DNA from: a candidate division LCP-89 bacterium
Lineage (GTDB): Bacteria; Electryoneota; B3-LCP
Direction: 5' to 3'
NCBI GenBank assembly: GCA_025774735.1
Contig: JALGZU010000022.1
Span: 1 to 16,688, forward strand
Length of the DNA: 16,688 nt
Position numbers and translations under genes: made by a program. The notes beneath the pieces were generated by a model. The model was given only the letters and a program-made list of their open reading frames with translations, did no database searches and was not told the origin of the DNA. This document shows, piece after piece, positions 1 through 7,188 of this stretch. Within the stretch, counting starts at the first letter, position 1, and every line of letters begins with the position of its first letter.

Positions 1-801
1 GACTTTAACCGGTCGCCCGCCCTTCTTGGCCAGCAGTGCAGCAATGACTTCGTAAGGGTAGAGGTCCAGTTTCGACCCGAATCCGCCGCCGATATAGGGC
101 TGGATGACCCGGACCTGTGATCCCGGGATCCCCAGCACGTCGGCCATGTCGCGCTGATACAGGAAGGGGACCTGAGTGGGGGTGCGCATCAACAAGCTGC
201 CGTCCGTCTGCCATTCGGCGATGCTGGCGCAGGGGCCCAGGCAGGCGTGAGCGATGAACTGGACGTCGAAGCGGCCTTCGGCGATGTGGTCCGATTCTTC
301 CTCGCCCTGCGGTATGTCCCCGTGACGGTAATCGAAAGTCATGGAGAGGTTATCGGCTCTCTGATCGTGGATCAGCGGGGCGTCATCCTTCATGCCCTCG
401 AAAGGATCCGTTACAGCGGGAAGGGGTTCGTATTCGACTTCGATCAGATCGAGCGCCTCTTCGGCGGTGTCCGGAGTCCTTGCCGCAACCGCGGCGACTT
501 CGTCGATCAGAGAACGCACCTTGTCGAATTTCAACGGCCAGTTGTCCTTGCCGAAGCCATAGGGGATTTTGGGGGAGTCATCAGCAGTGACAACACAGAC
601 CACACCGGGGAGCTTTTCCGCTTTGCTGGTTTCTATGTTTAAAATTCGTGCGTGTGGATGCTTGGAACGCAGGATTTTGCCGTGCAGCATTCGGGGGACG
701 GCGAGGTCGGTGGCATACTGAGCTGCGCCGGTCGCCTTATCTCGAGCATCGGGTTTGCGTACCCGTTTGCCGATCGTGCTGAATTCAGTTTTGGTTGACA
801 T
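1..801 (-). CDS. Xanthine dehydrogenase-family molybdopterin-binding subunit, N-terminal 267 residues
   Basis: This is the large, catalytic subunit of a molybdenum hydroxylase (xanthine dehydrogenase / aldehyde oxidase / CO dehydrogenase superfamily), which hydroxylates a substrate with water-derived oxygen. The reading frame stays open from ATG at 801 to the left edge, so the C-terminal two thirds are missing. Visible family features are the opening 'IGKRVRKPDARDKATGAAQYATD', the 'LPGVVCVVTADD' and 'EEALDLIEVEYEPLPAV' blocks of the a/b hammerhead domain, and near the edge 'QPYIGGGFGSK', the glycine-rich motif contacting the molybdopterin cofactor. A GGAG ribosome site lies 5 nt before the ATG. 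It starts 10 nt after the [2Fe-2S] subunit and is the last visible gene of the operon. The substrate cannot be assigned, because the active-site loop that separates CO dehydrogenases from hydroxylases lies outside the window. Confidence 0.9.
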   Translation of the reverse strand, partial: MSTKTEFSTIGKRVRKPDARDKATGAAQYATDLAVPRMLHGKILRSKHPHARILNIETSKAEKLPGVVCVVTADDSPKIPYGFGKDNWPLKFDKVRSLIDEVAAVAARTPDTAEEALDLIEVEYEPLPAVTDPFEGMKDDAPLIHDQRADNLSMTFDYRHGDIPQGEEESDHIAEGRFDVQFIAHACLGPCASIAEWQTDGSLLMRTPTQVPFLYQRDMADVLGIPGSQVRVIQPYIGGGFGSKLDLYPYEVIAALLAKKGGRPVKV

Positions 802-811
802 CGATGCTCCG

Positions 812-1288
812 TTATGCCTGCGTCTTTTGAACTTTGGAAGCTGCCATCACCGCCTGCACGATCTTCTCATAGCCCGTGCAGCGGCAGAGGTTGCCCTGCA
901 GGGTCCGCCGCACTTCCAGTTCGGTAGGCTCCGGATTCCCGTCCAGCAGAGCCTTGGCAGTGAGAATCATGCCGGGAGTGCAGAAGCCGCACTGGATCGC
1001 CCCTTCTTCGATGAAGGCTTCCTGAATGGGGTGTAACTCATCTCCTTTTGCCAGCCCTTCGATGGTCTCGACCACGCAGCCGTCCGCTTCCACCGCCAGC
1101 ACCAGGCAGGCGTTGACCGCCTTGCCGTCGACGATTACCGTGCAGGCGCCGCAGTCGCCCTCGCCGCAGCCTTCGTGGGTGCCGGTCATCTCCAGGTCCC
1201 GTCGCAGCAGGTCGATCAACCGCCAGTTGGCGGGGACGTCAGCTCGCAGGAGCTCTCCATTTATGGTCAATTCAATCGGATAGATCAT
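812..1288 (-). CDS. (2Fe-2S)-binding small subunit of xanthine dehydrogenase-family hydroxylase
   Basis: This 158-aa electron-transfer subunit passes electrons from the Mo site to FAD through two [2Fe-2S] clusters. The N-terminal plant-ferredoxin-type domain has cluster ligands C41, C46, C49 (GCGEGDCGACTV) and C61. The C-terminal four-helix domain has C100 and C103 (QCGFCTPGM) and C135 and C137 (NLCRCTGY). Length and motifs match the CoxS/XdhC/HcrC type exactly. The ATG at 1288 is preferred because it has AGGA 7 nt upstream. A longer reading from TTG at 1312 would add eight residues, but it sits only 3 nt after an AGGAGG and overlaps the stop of the FAD subunit. Order FAD, FeS, Mo subunit is the common coxMSL-like order. 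Confidence 0.95.
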   Translation of the reverse strand: MIYPIELTINGELLRADVPANWRLIDLLRRDLEMTGTHEGCGEGDCGACTVIVDGKAVNACLVLAVEADGCVVETIEGLAKGDELHPIQEAFIEEGAIQCGFCTPGMILTAKALLDGNPEPTELEVRRTLQGNLCRCTGYEKIVQAVMAASKVQKTQA

Positions 1289-1301
1289 GAGAATGTCCTG
1301 A

Positions 1302-2129
1302 TTATTTGCCAAATACCTCCTGGTAGGCTCTCTCCACCAACGGAGAAATCACCGCCCGGCGGTAATCCGCGCTGGAACGCACGTCGTCGATCGGCGCGGC
1401 GGCTGCCGCGGCGGCTTCACCTGCCTCCTTCACCTTGCCCTTTGCCAGAAAAGCTTCCGCTTTGGGCACCCGGATGGGCGTCGGGGCAACCGCGCCCAAT
1501 ACCAGCCGGGGATCGGGATCACCGGTCTCCCGTCTGGATAGGCAGACACCCACGGCGGCGATGTCCATCGCTTCCCTGAGCGTGTGCTTGATGTAGACCG
1601 CCCGGCGGGGAACGTCAGGGACGAGAATTCCCGACAGGATCTCACCCTCGTTCAGGATATTTTCTCCCGGCCCGGTGAAGAAGCTCTCGATGGGGATTGT
1701 GCGGATTTCGTCGCCGTTGAAGATCTCCAATTCGGCGTTCAGGACCATCAGGGGCGGAGCCGTATCCGCTGATGGAGACGCGTTGGCGAGGTTGCCTCCC
1801 ACGGTGCCTCGATTGCGCACCTGCAGGCATGCCATGGTCGCCGACGCCTGTGAGATGACGGGATGTCGATCCCGGATCAGGGCGTCCTCGAAGAGATCCG
1901 TCAACGTGGCCGTGGCGCCGATGCGCAGACCGTGTTCCCCTAACGGAGATATCTCACTCAGTTCGGAGATACCTTTGAGATCGATCAGGAGCGGTGGGCT
2001 CAGAGTGCGTTGCTTAATCCTGACCAGTACGTCAGTGCCGCCGGCAAAGAGGATTGCTCCAGGATTGTTACGCAGCAGCGAAGCAGTCTCCATCAGACTG
2101 GTGGGGCAGCCGTATTCAAAGTTGATCAT
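1302..2129 (-). CDS. FAD-binding middle subunit of xanthine dehydrogenase-family hydroxylase
   Basis: This 275-aa FAD subunit belongs to the 'FAD binding domain in molybdopterin dehydrogenase' family (CoxM/XdhB type) and takes electrons from the FeS subunit to an external acceptor. The pyrophosphate-binding motifs are AGGTDV (residues 29-34) and TVGGNLANASPSADTAP (109-125). The family C-terminal domain follows. The four-cysteine insertion that carries an extra [4Fe-4S] cluster in 4-hydroxybenzoyl-CoA reductase is absent, so a reductase of that specific type is unlikely. The ATG overlaps the stop of the upstream IorB-like gene by 4 nt (ATGA), which implies translational coupling. It ends with TAA just before the FeS subunit. 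Confidence 0.94.
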   Translation of the reverse strand: MINFEYGCPTSLMETASLLRNNPGAILFAGGTDVLVRIKQRTLSPPLLIDLKGISELSEISPLGEHGLRIGATATLTDLFEDALIRDRHPVISQASATMACLQVRNRGTVGGNLANASPSADTAPPLMVLNAELEIFNGDEIRTIPIESFFTGPGENILNEGEILSGILVPDVPRRAVYIKHTLREAMDIAAVGVCLSRRETGDPDPRLVLGAVAPTPIRVPKAEAFLAKGKVKEAGEAAAAAAAPIDDVRSSADYRRAVISPLVERAYQEVFGK

Positions 2130-2689
2130 AACGCTTCAACCGATTTGTTGTTCAGACCTGCGTGAAAGGCCTTCAAGTTCAGGTCGCTAAAACGCGGCGG
2201 GGAGCTCTCCGTGATGACCTGTTCGATCAGATCACCGTCCAGAGGAAAATCCGCATGGCTCGCGGCGAATCCGATCACGATCAGGTTCAGCACCAGCGGT
2301 GCCTGCAGTTTCAGTGCAATCGAGGAGGCGTCCAGGCAATGGAGTGCGATGTCTCGCTCCTGCAGGAGAGACCGGACGTTATCCGGGATGAACTCCAGGT
2401 CGGGAGCATCCATAAATGCAATGCCCCCGGGCTTCAGAAAGGATAAATTGGCCAGGAGTTCACTTTTTTCGAAGCAGAAGATCAGATCGGCGCTGCCCCG
2501 GCGGATCAGCGGCCCCCGGTAATCGCCGACCTTCATGTGCGAGGTGACCGAACCGCCCCGTTGGCTCATGCCGTGAGTCTCAGAACCGATCACCTGATGA
2601 CCGGCCTTGAGCGCCGCTTCGGATAGAATCTTTGTGGCGAATAGAATGCCCTGCCCTCCCACACCGCAGAGAAGTATTTGTAAGTTCAT
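2126..2689 (-). CDS. 2-oxoacid:ferredoxin oxidoreductase gamma-type subunit, IorB-like
   Basis: This 187-aa protein is of the pyruvate/2-oxoacid:ferredoxin oxidoreductase gamma domain family and is closest in motif to the indolepyruvate oxidoreductase beta subunit IorB. Residues 8-14 read CGVGGQG and residues 37-48 read ETHGMSQRGGSV, both IorB hallmarks. IorB normally works with the TPP- and FeS-containing IorA to decarboxylate aryl 2-oxoacids to acyl-CoA. No iorA is next to it here: the upstream neighbour is an unrelated secreted protein with its own terminator. ATG at 2689 is chosen. A TTG at 2707 would add six unconserved residues. Neither has a clear ribosome site, and TATAAT directly abuts the ATG. 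The gene is translationally coupled to the FAD subunit, so it may serve a pathway shared with the Mo-hydroxylase (inference). Confidence 0.87.
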   Translation of the reverse strand: MNLQILLCGVGGQGILFATKILSEAALKAGHQVIGSETHGMSQRGGSVTSHMKVGDYRGPLIRRGSADLIFCFEKSELLANLSFLKPGGIAFMDAPDLEFIPDNVRSLLQERDIALHCLDASSIALKLQAPLVLNLIVIGFAASHADFPLDGDLIEQVITESSPPRFSDLNLKAFHAGLNNKSVEAL

Positions 2690-2751
2690 ATTATATAAAT
2701 AGTTCAATGATTTATTTCGGCTCGTCCGGCGAGACCAAAACCGGTCTGCAC

Positions 2752-2780
2752 AATGTATAAATAAAAGTGGCGAAGATCAA
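2752..2780 (-). promoter_or_regulatory. Possible sigma70-type promoter of the iorB-hydroxylase operon
   Basis: On the minus strand TTGATC (2775-2780) is followed after 17 nt by TACATT (2752-2757), both 4/6 matches to consensus. The predicted start near 2745 leaves a leader of about 55 nt containing a 5-bp hairpin (AGACC/GGTCT, 2732-2747). No ribosome site is visible before the ATG at 2689. A second -10-like TATAAT sits immediately before that ATG. The assignment rests on sequence match only. Confidence 0.3.
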
Positions 2781-2841
2781 CCGAAAAATCCGAAATCCGG
2801 CAAAAGCCCAATGTGGCAACTATAACGAGATGGATAGCGAT

Positions 2842-2869
2842 AAAAAAACGCCGGTTTCTCGACCGGCGT
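2842..2869 (-). terminator. Rho-independent terminator of the secreted beta-helix gene
   Basis: A perfect 7-bp GC-rich stem (CGCCGGT / ACCGGCG, 2849-2855 and 2862-2868) with a 6-nt loop is followed on the minus strand by seven Ts (2842-2848). It lies 26 nt after the stop codon at 2896. It should isolate the downstream operon that begins with the IorB-like gene. Confidence 0.9.
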
Positions 2870-2895
2870 GCTTATATGGTAAACTTATCCGAGGC

Positions 2896-4578
2896 TCATT
2901 TGAGCAGGAGCAGCCGTGAGACGGCCTGTTGATTATCCCATTCAGCCACCGCCAGGTAGATACCCGACGCCAGGCGGCTACCATCGAAGGTGATCGCGTG
3001 CGTTCCGGCGTTCAGGTGTCGGTTCAGCAAGGTCGACACCAGCCGTCCTGAAAGATCGTAGATGTTCAGTTCCACTTGCCCGGCGGCCGGCAGATTGAAC
3101 CGGAGAACCGTCTCCGGATTGAAGGGATTGGGCGTGCAGGTTACTTTCAGGTGCTGGTTCGCACTGATCGCAAACGTCTGCTGGTTCGGCAGGTCGACGC
3201 GCTCCGTATCACCCCATCCCGATAGGGCGGCCCAGGCATCGCCGGATCCCGGAGCCAGTCCGTCCGTTGACTCCTTTTCGAATTCGAACGAATCCGTGGC
3301 CAGAATCGAATCCGGATAGTAGCCTAAATATCCGTGCATCTCATACAGTCCCGGCATCGCCCAGGCTGATACGTACATCTCTATCTCCCTGAAAATGGAG
3401 TCACCTGCCGCCATGAAGAGGTCTTCGCGCAGGATGAGGGGTCCCATGGTCTGTCCGTTCGGCAGGACCAGTTCCGTCCAGGCATCGAAGATCGCATAAC
3501 CGGTCAGATCGCAGGTGATGGCCGCCGTATAGCCGAATGAGCCCCCCTGGGAAGGGATGACAATGGGCGGATTAACCGGATCGAGGTACAGTAACAGGTT
3601 GCCCGGCTGCCAGCTTATTTGGTCGAAATAGTAGGCACCCATGTCGGCGATGGTGCCGTCCGGATCAAACGGCGACAACGGGTTCCCGGCGTCGATGCAG
3701 GGCGAATTGGCCATTAGGTGGAAGTCATCGTTGCCCGGATCGACGAACATCGGATTGGCGTTGATGTTGCCCATCCCGGGCCAGCCGCCTTCGACATCGC
3801 AGTAAGTTGCAGAATAGACACTACCCATCGAATTTTCCCAGAAAATACAGTTTACGAACGCGCTGGTGCTGCCATTGATGGATAGGACCGCCGGGGAGGT
3901 GTTCTGAACAATCGTACAATTGATCACTTGGCAGTGGTCATCCCAGAAATAAATGGCTCCCCCGCTGGCGCCTGACGTGTTATCGTAAAATACGCATCGT
4001 TCAACAACACTGTTCGCATCATTGCCTAAGTTGATTGCTCCTCCGCAATGGTTCACGTGGTTGTCCCAACAGACATTATGTCGGAACTGCACGTGTCCCC
4101 AGAGGGAATACATGGCCGCGCCCCGGTTAGCCCAGTTATGCTGGAACGTGCAATGTTCTACGATGCCATTCGATTGATAGAGGAAGAATACTCCTCCGTA
4201 ACCGTCAGGATAGGTATCGGCATTTTCAAATAAGCAATAGTAGAATCGAGAGGTGTCGGGATTGTTAAAATACTTGAATCCGCTCCAGGTTACCCCGGGG
4301 TCGGTGGTGAAGTATATTGAATCCTCTTCCTCACCCAGTGCCAGGACGATCCCATCCACCACGAATTCGTAATCCCCTTCAAAAATGACCCAGACGCCGG
4401 GTTTAATGATGAGCATGCTGTCGGCGGGAACTTCCAGGTCCCCCTGCACCATGTAAGGTGATCCGCCTGGGTTCCAAATTCCAACGACCGTGCCGCTCAC
4501 AGGCGTTTCCGCATGACTGACCAATGTGAGGAGTAACACCATGAGAATCGCTGGGATAAATCCTCTTATAAAGTACAT
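2896..4578 (-). CDS. Secreted right-handed beta-helix protein with T9SS-type C-terminal sorting domain
   Basis: This is a 560-aa exported protein of unknown specific role. Residues 1-23 form a signal peptide (FIRG, hydrophobic AILMVLLLTLV, cleavage likely after SHA). About residues 85-280 are short repeats typical of pectate-lyase-like beta-helices, for example 'YYCLFENADT', 'VEHCTFQHNWANRGAA', 'VERCVFYDNTSGASGGAIYF' and 'VINCTIVQN'. A segment 'SPCIDAGNP...DMGAYYF', common in such proteins, follows. Residues 477-560 are a FlgD-like/Por-type sorting domain: PNPFNPETVLRF, IYDLSGRLV, LASGIYL and a C-terminal basic/hydrophobic tail (SRLLLLK). The start is ATG at 4578, with GGAGG 5 nt upstream. 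A TTG at 4590 lies inside that ribosome site. The gene is monocistronic, with its own promoter and terminator. Beta-helix repeats suggest polysaccharide binding or cleavage, but no catalytic residues can be assigned. Confidence 0.88.
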   Translation of the reverse strand: MYFIRGFIPAILMVLLLTLVSHAETPVSGTVVGIWNPGGSPYMVQGDLEVPADSMLIIKPGVWVIFEGDYEFVVDGIVLALGEEEDSIYFTTDPGVTWSGFKYFNNPDTSRFYYCLFENADTYPDGYGGVFFLYQSNGIVEHCTFQHNWANRGAAMYSLWGHVQFRHNVCWDNHVNHCGGAINLGNDANSVVERCVFYDNTSGASGGAIYFWDDHCQVINCTIVQNTSPAVLSINGSTSAFVNCIFWENSMGSVYSATYCDVEGGWPGMGNINANPMFVDPGNDDFHLMANSPCIDAGNPLSPFDPDGTIADMGAYYFDQISWQPGNLLLYLDPVNPPIVIPSQGGSFGYTAAITCDLTGYAIFDAWTELVLPNGQTMGPLILREDLFMAAGDSIFREIEMYVSAWAMPGLYEMHGYLGYYPDSILATDSFEFEKESTDGLAPGSGDAWAALSGWGDTERVDLPNQQTFAISANQHLKVTCTPNPFNPETVLRFNLPAAGQVELNIYDLSGRLVSTLLNRHLNAGTHAITFDGSRLASGIYLAVAEWDNQQAVSRLLLLK

Positions 4579-4613
4579 GAGTGCCTCCAATAATATTGCA
4601 GTGATACTTTAAC

Positions 4614-4642
4614 AATATAAAGAGCTTTTCTCTATTTGTCAA
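4614..4642 (-). promoter_or_regulatory. Strong sigma70-type promoter of the secreted beta-helix gene
   Basis: Minus strand: a consensus -35 TTGACA (4637-4642), a 17-nt spacer and -10 TATATT (4614-4619). Transcription would begin near 4607, leaving a leader of about 28 nt that carries the GGAGG site. The TGA stop of the upstream methyltransferase (4639-4641) lies inside the -35 hexamer. Confidence 0.75.
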
Positions 4643-5379
4643 GAACTTTTTTTCGCGTAGACAAAAATTGTTGAAGCCAGGAGTGGAATTGAGGTGGTGT
4701 CGCCCCTGAAAACCGTCCTCCTGAGCGCTTTCTGCAGCCAGCCCACTTTGACGACGTCCATCGGTGCTGTCAACAATCGCATTTCGATCTCGCTGAATCC
4801 GCACCTTCCCACCAGTGCCTTTATCTCCTTGCGTGTGTAGATTCGCGCTCTCGCCCAGGCGTCGTGAATGCGTTTCGGCAGCCAGGAGAAAAAAGGCACC
4901 CGGTTCCAGGGAAGCAGAGGGAGGTCGGCGCCGTGAGTTTCGAAAATCCACCAGCGATTGGGGATGGAGAGAAAGATAATCCCATCAGGTTTTAATACTC
5001 TGCGGATTTCACTCAGAACGCGTCCTGGATCCTCGACATGTTCCAGCACCTCGAAGCATGTGATACAATCGAATACCCCGTCCCGGAAAGGGAGGAACTC
5101 CCCGTTCCCGCCCATCAGGCTGATATTGGGGATCTTGTGCTCAACCAATTCACGTTGAAAACCGGGCAGTCTCTCGTGTTGCAGATCGATTCCGTAAGCC
5201 TGGCCGACGTCCCCTGCGAAATACTCGGTTTGACCGGCATTCCCGCATCCGATATCCAGGAGCAGGTTGTTTTTGTTTAACGGGGGGGCGAGCAGCCGGG
5301 TTACCCGGTATCTTCGCTCGTGAAAGATGCTATCCCGAGGGATCGGTTCACCCGGCAAAATGTGTTTTGGATGGTTCAT
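4639..5379 (-). CDS. Class I SAM-dependent methyltransferase
   Basis: This is a 246-aa Rossmann-fold methyltransferase (Methyltransf_11/UbiE-UbiG-like) that transfers a methyl group from S-adenosylmethionine. Motif I is LLLDIGCGNAGQTEYF (about residues 39-54) and the acidic SAM ribose contact is YGIDL (62-66). NGEFLPF lies at 92-98. The post-motif block CFEVLEHVEDPGRVLSEIRRVLKPDG spans 108-133, and IPNRWW follows at 139-144. No substrate-specifying feature is recognised. The ATG overlaps the stop of the FAD amine oxidase by 4 nt (5376-5379), so both are translated from one message and probably act on the same lipid or pigment pathway (inference). Its stop lies within the -35 of the next promoter. 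Confidence 0.88.
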   Translation of the reverse strand: MNHPKHILPGEPIPRDSIFHERRYRVTRLLAPPLNKNNLLLDIGCGNAGQTEYFAGDVGQAYGIDLQHERLPGFQRELVEHKIPNISLMGGNGEFLPFRDGVFDCITCFEVLEHVEDPGRVLSEIRRVLKPDGIIFLSIPNRWWIFETHGADLPLLPWNRVPFFSWLPKRIHDAWARARIYTRKEIKALVGRCGFSEIEMRLLTAPMDVVKVGWLQKALRRTVFRGDTTSIPLLASTIFVYAKKSS

Positions 5380-6722
5380 TGTTTCGTTGAGATCATCTGA
5401 GCCACTCTTTCCCCTGACCTCACCGCCGCTTCCACCGTGGGTGGCAGCTCGTCCAGCCAGTCTCCCGCCAGGTAGAGGTTGGCGATAGGAGTCGTCTGCG
5501 GCAGGGTTTTGCCCCAGAGATCCCGCGGCCGCAGGGGGATGGCGCGTCTTTCCGTGATCCGTTTCCAGCCGTCCCAGTGGACCCGCTGCAGTTGGGGCAG
5601 GGCGCTGGCGCTTTCCATGAGTAACGGGGAAAGATCATCCCCTTCCGTCGCCCGAACCGGCTGGTTTCCCAGCAGCATGCAGACCGGTCCGCGCCGGTCT
5701 TCCCAGAGGCGGGCGAAATCGAAGAGCCATTCCGCGGTGGTTCCCGGGAGGCAGGTAAAAGGATCCAGAATCGGTCTATGCTCGGACCACAGGTAGACCG
5801 AGCTTATCGAGCTCGCCTGCCACGCACGGGTGCTGTAAACTGCCCGTACGGCATTCCCCTGGAGCAGGGTAGACAGCCATTTTTCCAGAGCCCAGGGTGG
5901 CAGCGCCAGGATGGCGGCATCGCATTGCAAGGTTCTGCCGTTTTTTAGCTGGAGCGCTCTCACCCTGTCATCTTCGACCGTCGCTCCAACGACCGGTGCC
6001 CTCAGAAGTACGCGGATACCACTCTTCTCCAGGGCACGATGAATTTTTTCTCCGAAGATCCGTCCCAAAGGTTCGCGGGCATAGCCCAGGCGGCCGCCGA
6101 AGAATCCCTTACAGAAGCCCTCCTTCAAAACGGTCCGCAGATACCTGATGGAGACGGTGTCGGGGGGGGAATTAAGAGAGGCTCTGATCAACGGCAGCCA
6201 GAAGACGTCGCGGTCCTCGGCGCCCCAGTGCTCCTTCAGCCATTCGCCCACCGATTGTGATGACGTCTCCGAAGCGGACATCAGCTTAAAGGCGGTTAAA
6301 ACCGTTCTCCGGCGTGCGGCCAGGGAAAGTCCTCTGAATGACAAGAGCCCCCCGGCAAAGTTCCAGGGCGCCGGCAGTATCCACTGCCGCAGGACGGTTC
6401 GAGATGTTCTCACCCCTGCAAACGGGATCGAGCCAGGCCAGGGAAAAGCGAGGGCATCACCAAGCTTGAGAGATTTCAGCAGACGGCGGGTGCGGCTGTA
6501 AGTGGACAGGAAGAGATGGGGCCCGTTGTCGAAATCCGACGGCAGCTCGCCGCCGGAATGACTGCCAAGCCTGCCTCCCAGAGTGGATCGGGCTTCGATC
6601 AGTGTGACCCGATACCCGGACGTTTCCAGTGACCGGGCCGCCGCGATTCCGGCGATGCCCCCTCCGACGACGATGACGTCCAAATTCTGCCCGCGAGTGT
6701 TTGAGGTTTCAGGTACTGCCAT
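5376..6722 (-). CDS. FAD-dependent amine oxidase/desaturase, hydroxysqualene dehydroxylase (HpnE)-like
   Basis: This 448-aa flavoprotein of the protoporphyrinogen oxidase/phytoene desaturase superfamily has the FAD dinucleotide motif DVIVVGGGIAGIAAA (15-29) ending at acidic E43, then LGGRLGS (48-54). DNGPHLFLSTYSRTRRLL (65-82) resembles the DNGQHLFLGCY block of HpnE, with Pro in place of Gln. The C-terminal FAD motif is LYLAGDWLDELPPTVEAAVRSGERVA. Length and the two terminal blocks best match HpnE, which reduces hydroxysqualene to squalene in hopanoid or carotenoid precursor synthesis. A carotenoid desaturase-like enzyme remains possible. No hpnC, hpnD or squalene-hopene cyclase is visible. 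The ATG at 6722 has no Shine-Dalgarno and abuts a -10-like TATATT. TTG at codon 14 is an alternative start that would keep the whole FAD motif. Confidence 0.72.
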   Translation of the reverse strand: MAVPETSNTRGQNLDVIVVGGGIAGIAAARSLETSGYRVTLIEARSTLGGRLGSHSGGELPSDFDNGPHLFLSTYSRTRRLLKSLKLGDALAFPWPGSIPFAGVRTSRTVLRQWILPAPWNFAGGLLSFRGLSLAARRRTVLTAFKLMSASETSSQSVGEWLKEHWGAEDRDVFWLPLIRASLNSPPDTVSIRYLRTVLKEGFCKGFFGGRLGYAREPLGRIFGEKIHRALEKSGIRVLLRAPVVGATVEDDRVRALQLKNGRTLQCDAAILALPPWALEKWLSTLLQGNAVRAVYSTRAWQASSISSVYLWSEHRPILDPFTCLPGTTAEWLFDFARLWEDRRGPVCMLLGNQPVRATEGDDLSPLLMESASALPQLQRVHWDGWKRITERRAIPLRPRDLWGKTLPQTTPIANLYLAGDWLDELPPTVEAAVRSGERVAQMISTKQ

Positions 6723-6751
6723 AATATATCGGCTCTGAGGTTTGTAATCAA
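6723..6751 (-). promoter_or_regulatory. Promoter of the hpnE-like/methyltransferase unit
   Basis: Minus strand: TTGATT (6746-6751), 17-nt spacer, TATATT (6723-6728), directly followed by the ATG at 6722. With normal spacing the transcript would start inside codon 2 or 3, so either translation begins downstream or the transcript is leaderless with an unusually close start. The promoter is divergent from that of the STAS gene, within a 130-bp gap. Confidence 0.45.
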
Positions 6752-6785
6752 GGCGAATTATTCAGAAAGCTCTGCGGTATTTCGC

Positions 6786-6814
6786 TTGATTTTGGTTAAA
6801 GATTTCATTACATT
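6786..6814 (+). promoter_or_regulatory. Possible promoter of the partner-switch/ftsEX/rmlB operon
   Basis: TTGATT (6786-6791), 17-nt spacer, TACATT (6809-6814), each a 4/6 match to sigma70 hexamers. It lies 38 nt before the STAS-gene ATG, leaving room for the GGAGG ribosome site at 6844-6848. The partner-switch genes could also depend on an alternative sigma factor whose consensus is unknown here. Confidence 0.35.
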
Positions 6815-6852
6815 AGGCGAAAATGACGTAGTTGCCCACTTTTGGAGGCAGT

Positions 6853-7188
6853 ATGAAACTTAAGAATCGAGTTCAAGACAATGTCCTCATCCTGGAGGTC
6901 AGAGGTAAGGTGATGGGTGGACCGGACGCCACGATTTTTCAGGATACCATCAAGTCTGAAATCTCCAACGGTCACAAGCAATTTATCTTCGATCTGGGAG
7001 GAGTGGACTGGATGAATTCATCCGGTCTGGGCATCCTGATTGGCGGGTTGACCACGATCAAGAACGCCGGCGGACAGTTGAAACTGGCCAATGTCACGGA
7101 TAAGATTCAGAGCCTCTTCATGATCACCAAGCTGGTGACCATATTCGATTCCTTCGAGACCGTGGATGACGCTCTGAAAAGCTATTAG
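6853..7188 (+). CDS. STAS-domain anti-sigma factor antagonist
   Basis: This 111-aa single-domain STAS protein is of the SpoIIAA/RsbV type. In partner switching, the unphosphorylated form binds the anti-sigma kinase and frees its target. The phosphorylation loop is VDWMNSSGLGIL, with Ser57 (second Ser of NSSG) aligning with the phosphorylated serine of SpoIIAA. The rest of the fold is present: beta strands around VLILEVRG and FIFDLGG, and a C-terminal FETVDDALKSY helix. ATG at 6853 is chosen because GGAGG (6844-6848) precedes it by 4 nt. The TTG at 6832 lies upstream of that site. The stop overlaps the GTG start of the phosphatase by 1 nt. This is the first gene of the operon, and its cognate phosphatase and kinase follow directly. 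Confidence 0.92.
   Translation: MKLKNRVQDNVLILEVRGKVMGGPDATIFQDTIKSEISNGHKQFIFDLGGVDWMNSSGLGILIGGLTTIKNAGGQLKLANVTDKIQSLFMITKLVTIFDSFETVDDALKSY

Noticed and set aside
247..642. 131-aa plus-strand open frame over the left-end Mo-hydroxylase gene
   Set aside because: The opposite strand encodes a clear molybdopterin-binding subunit over the same bases.
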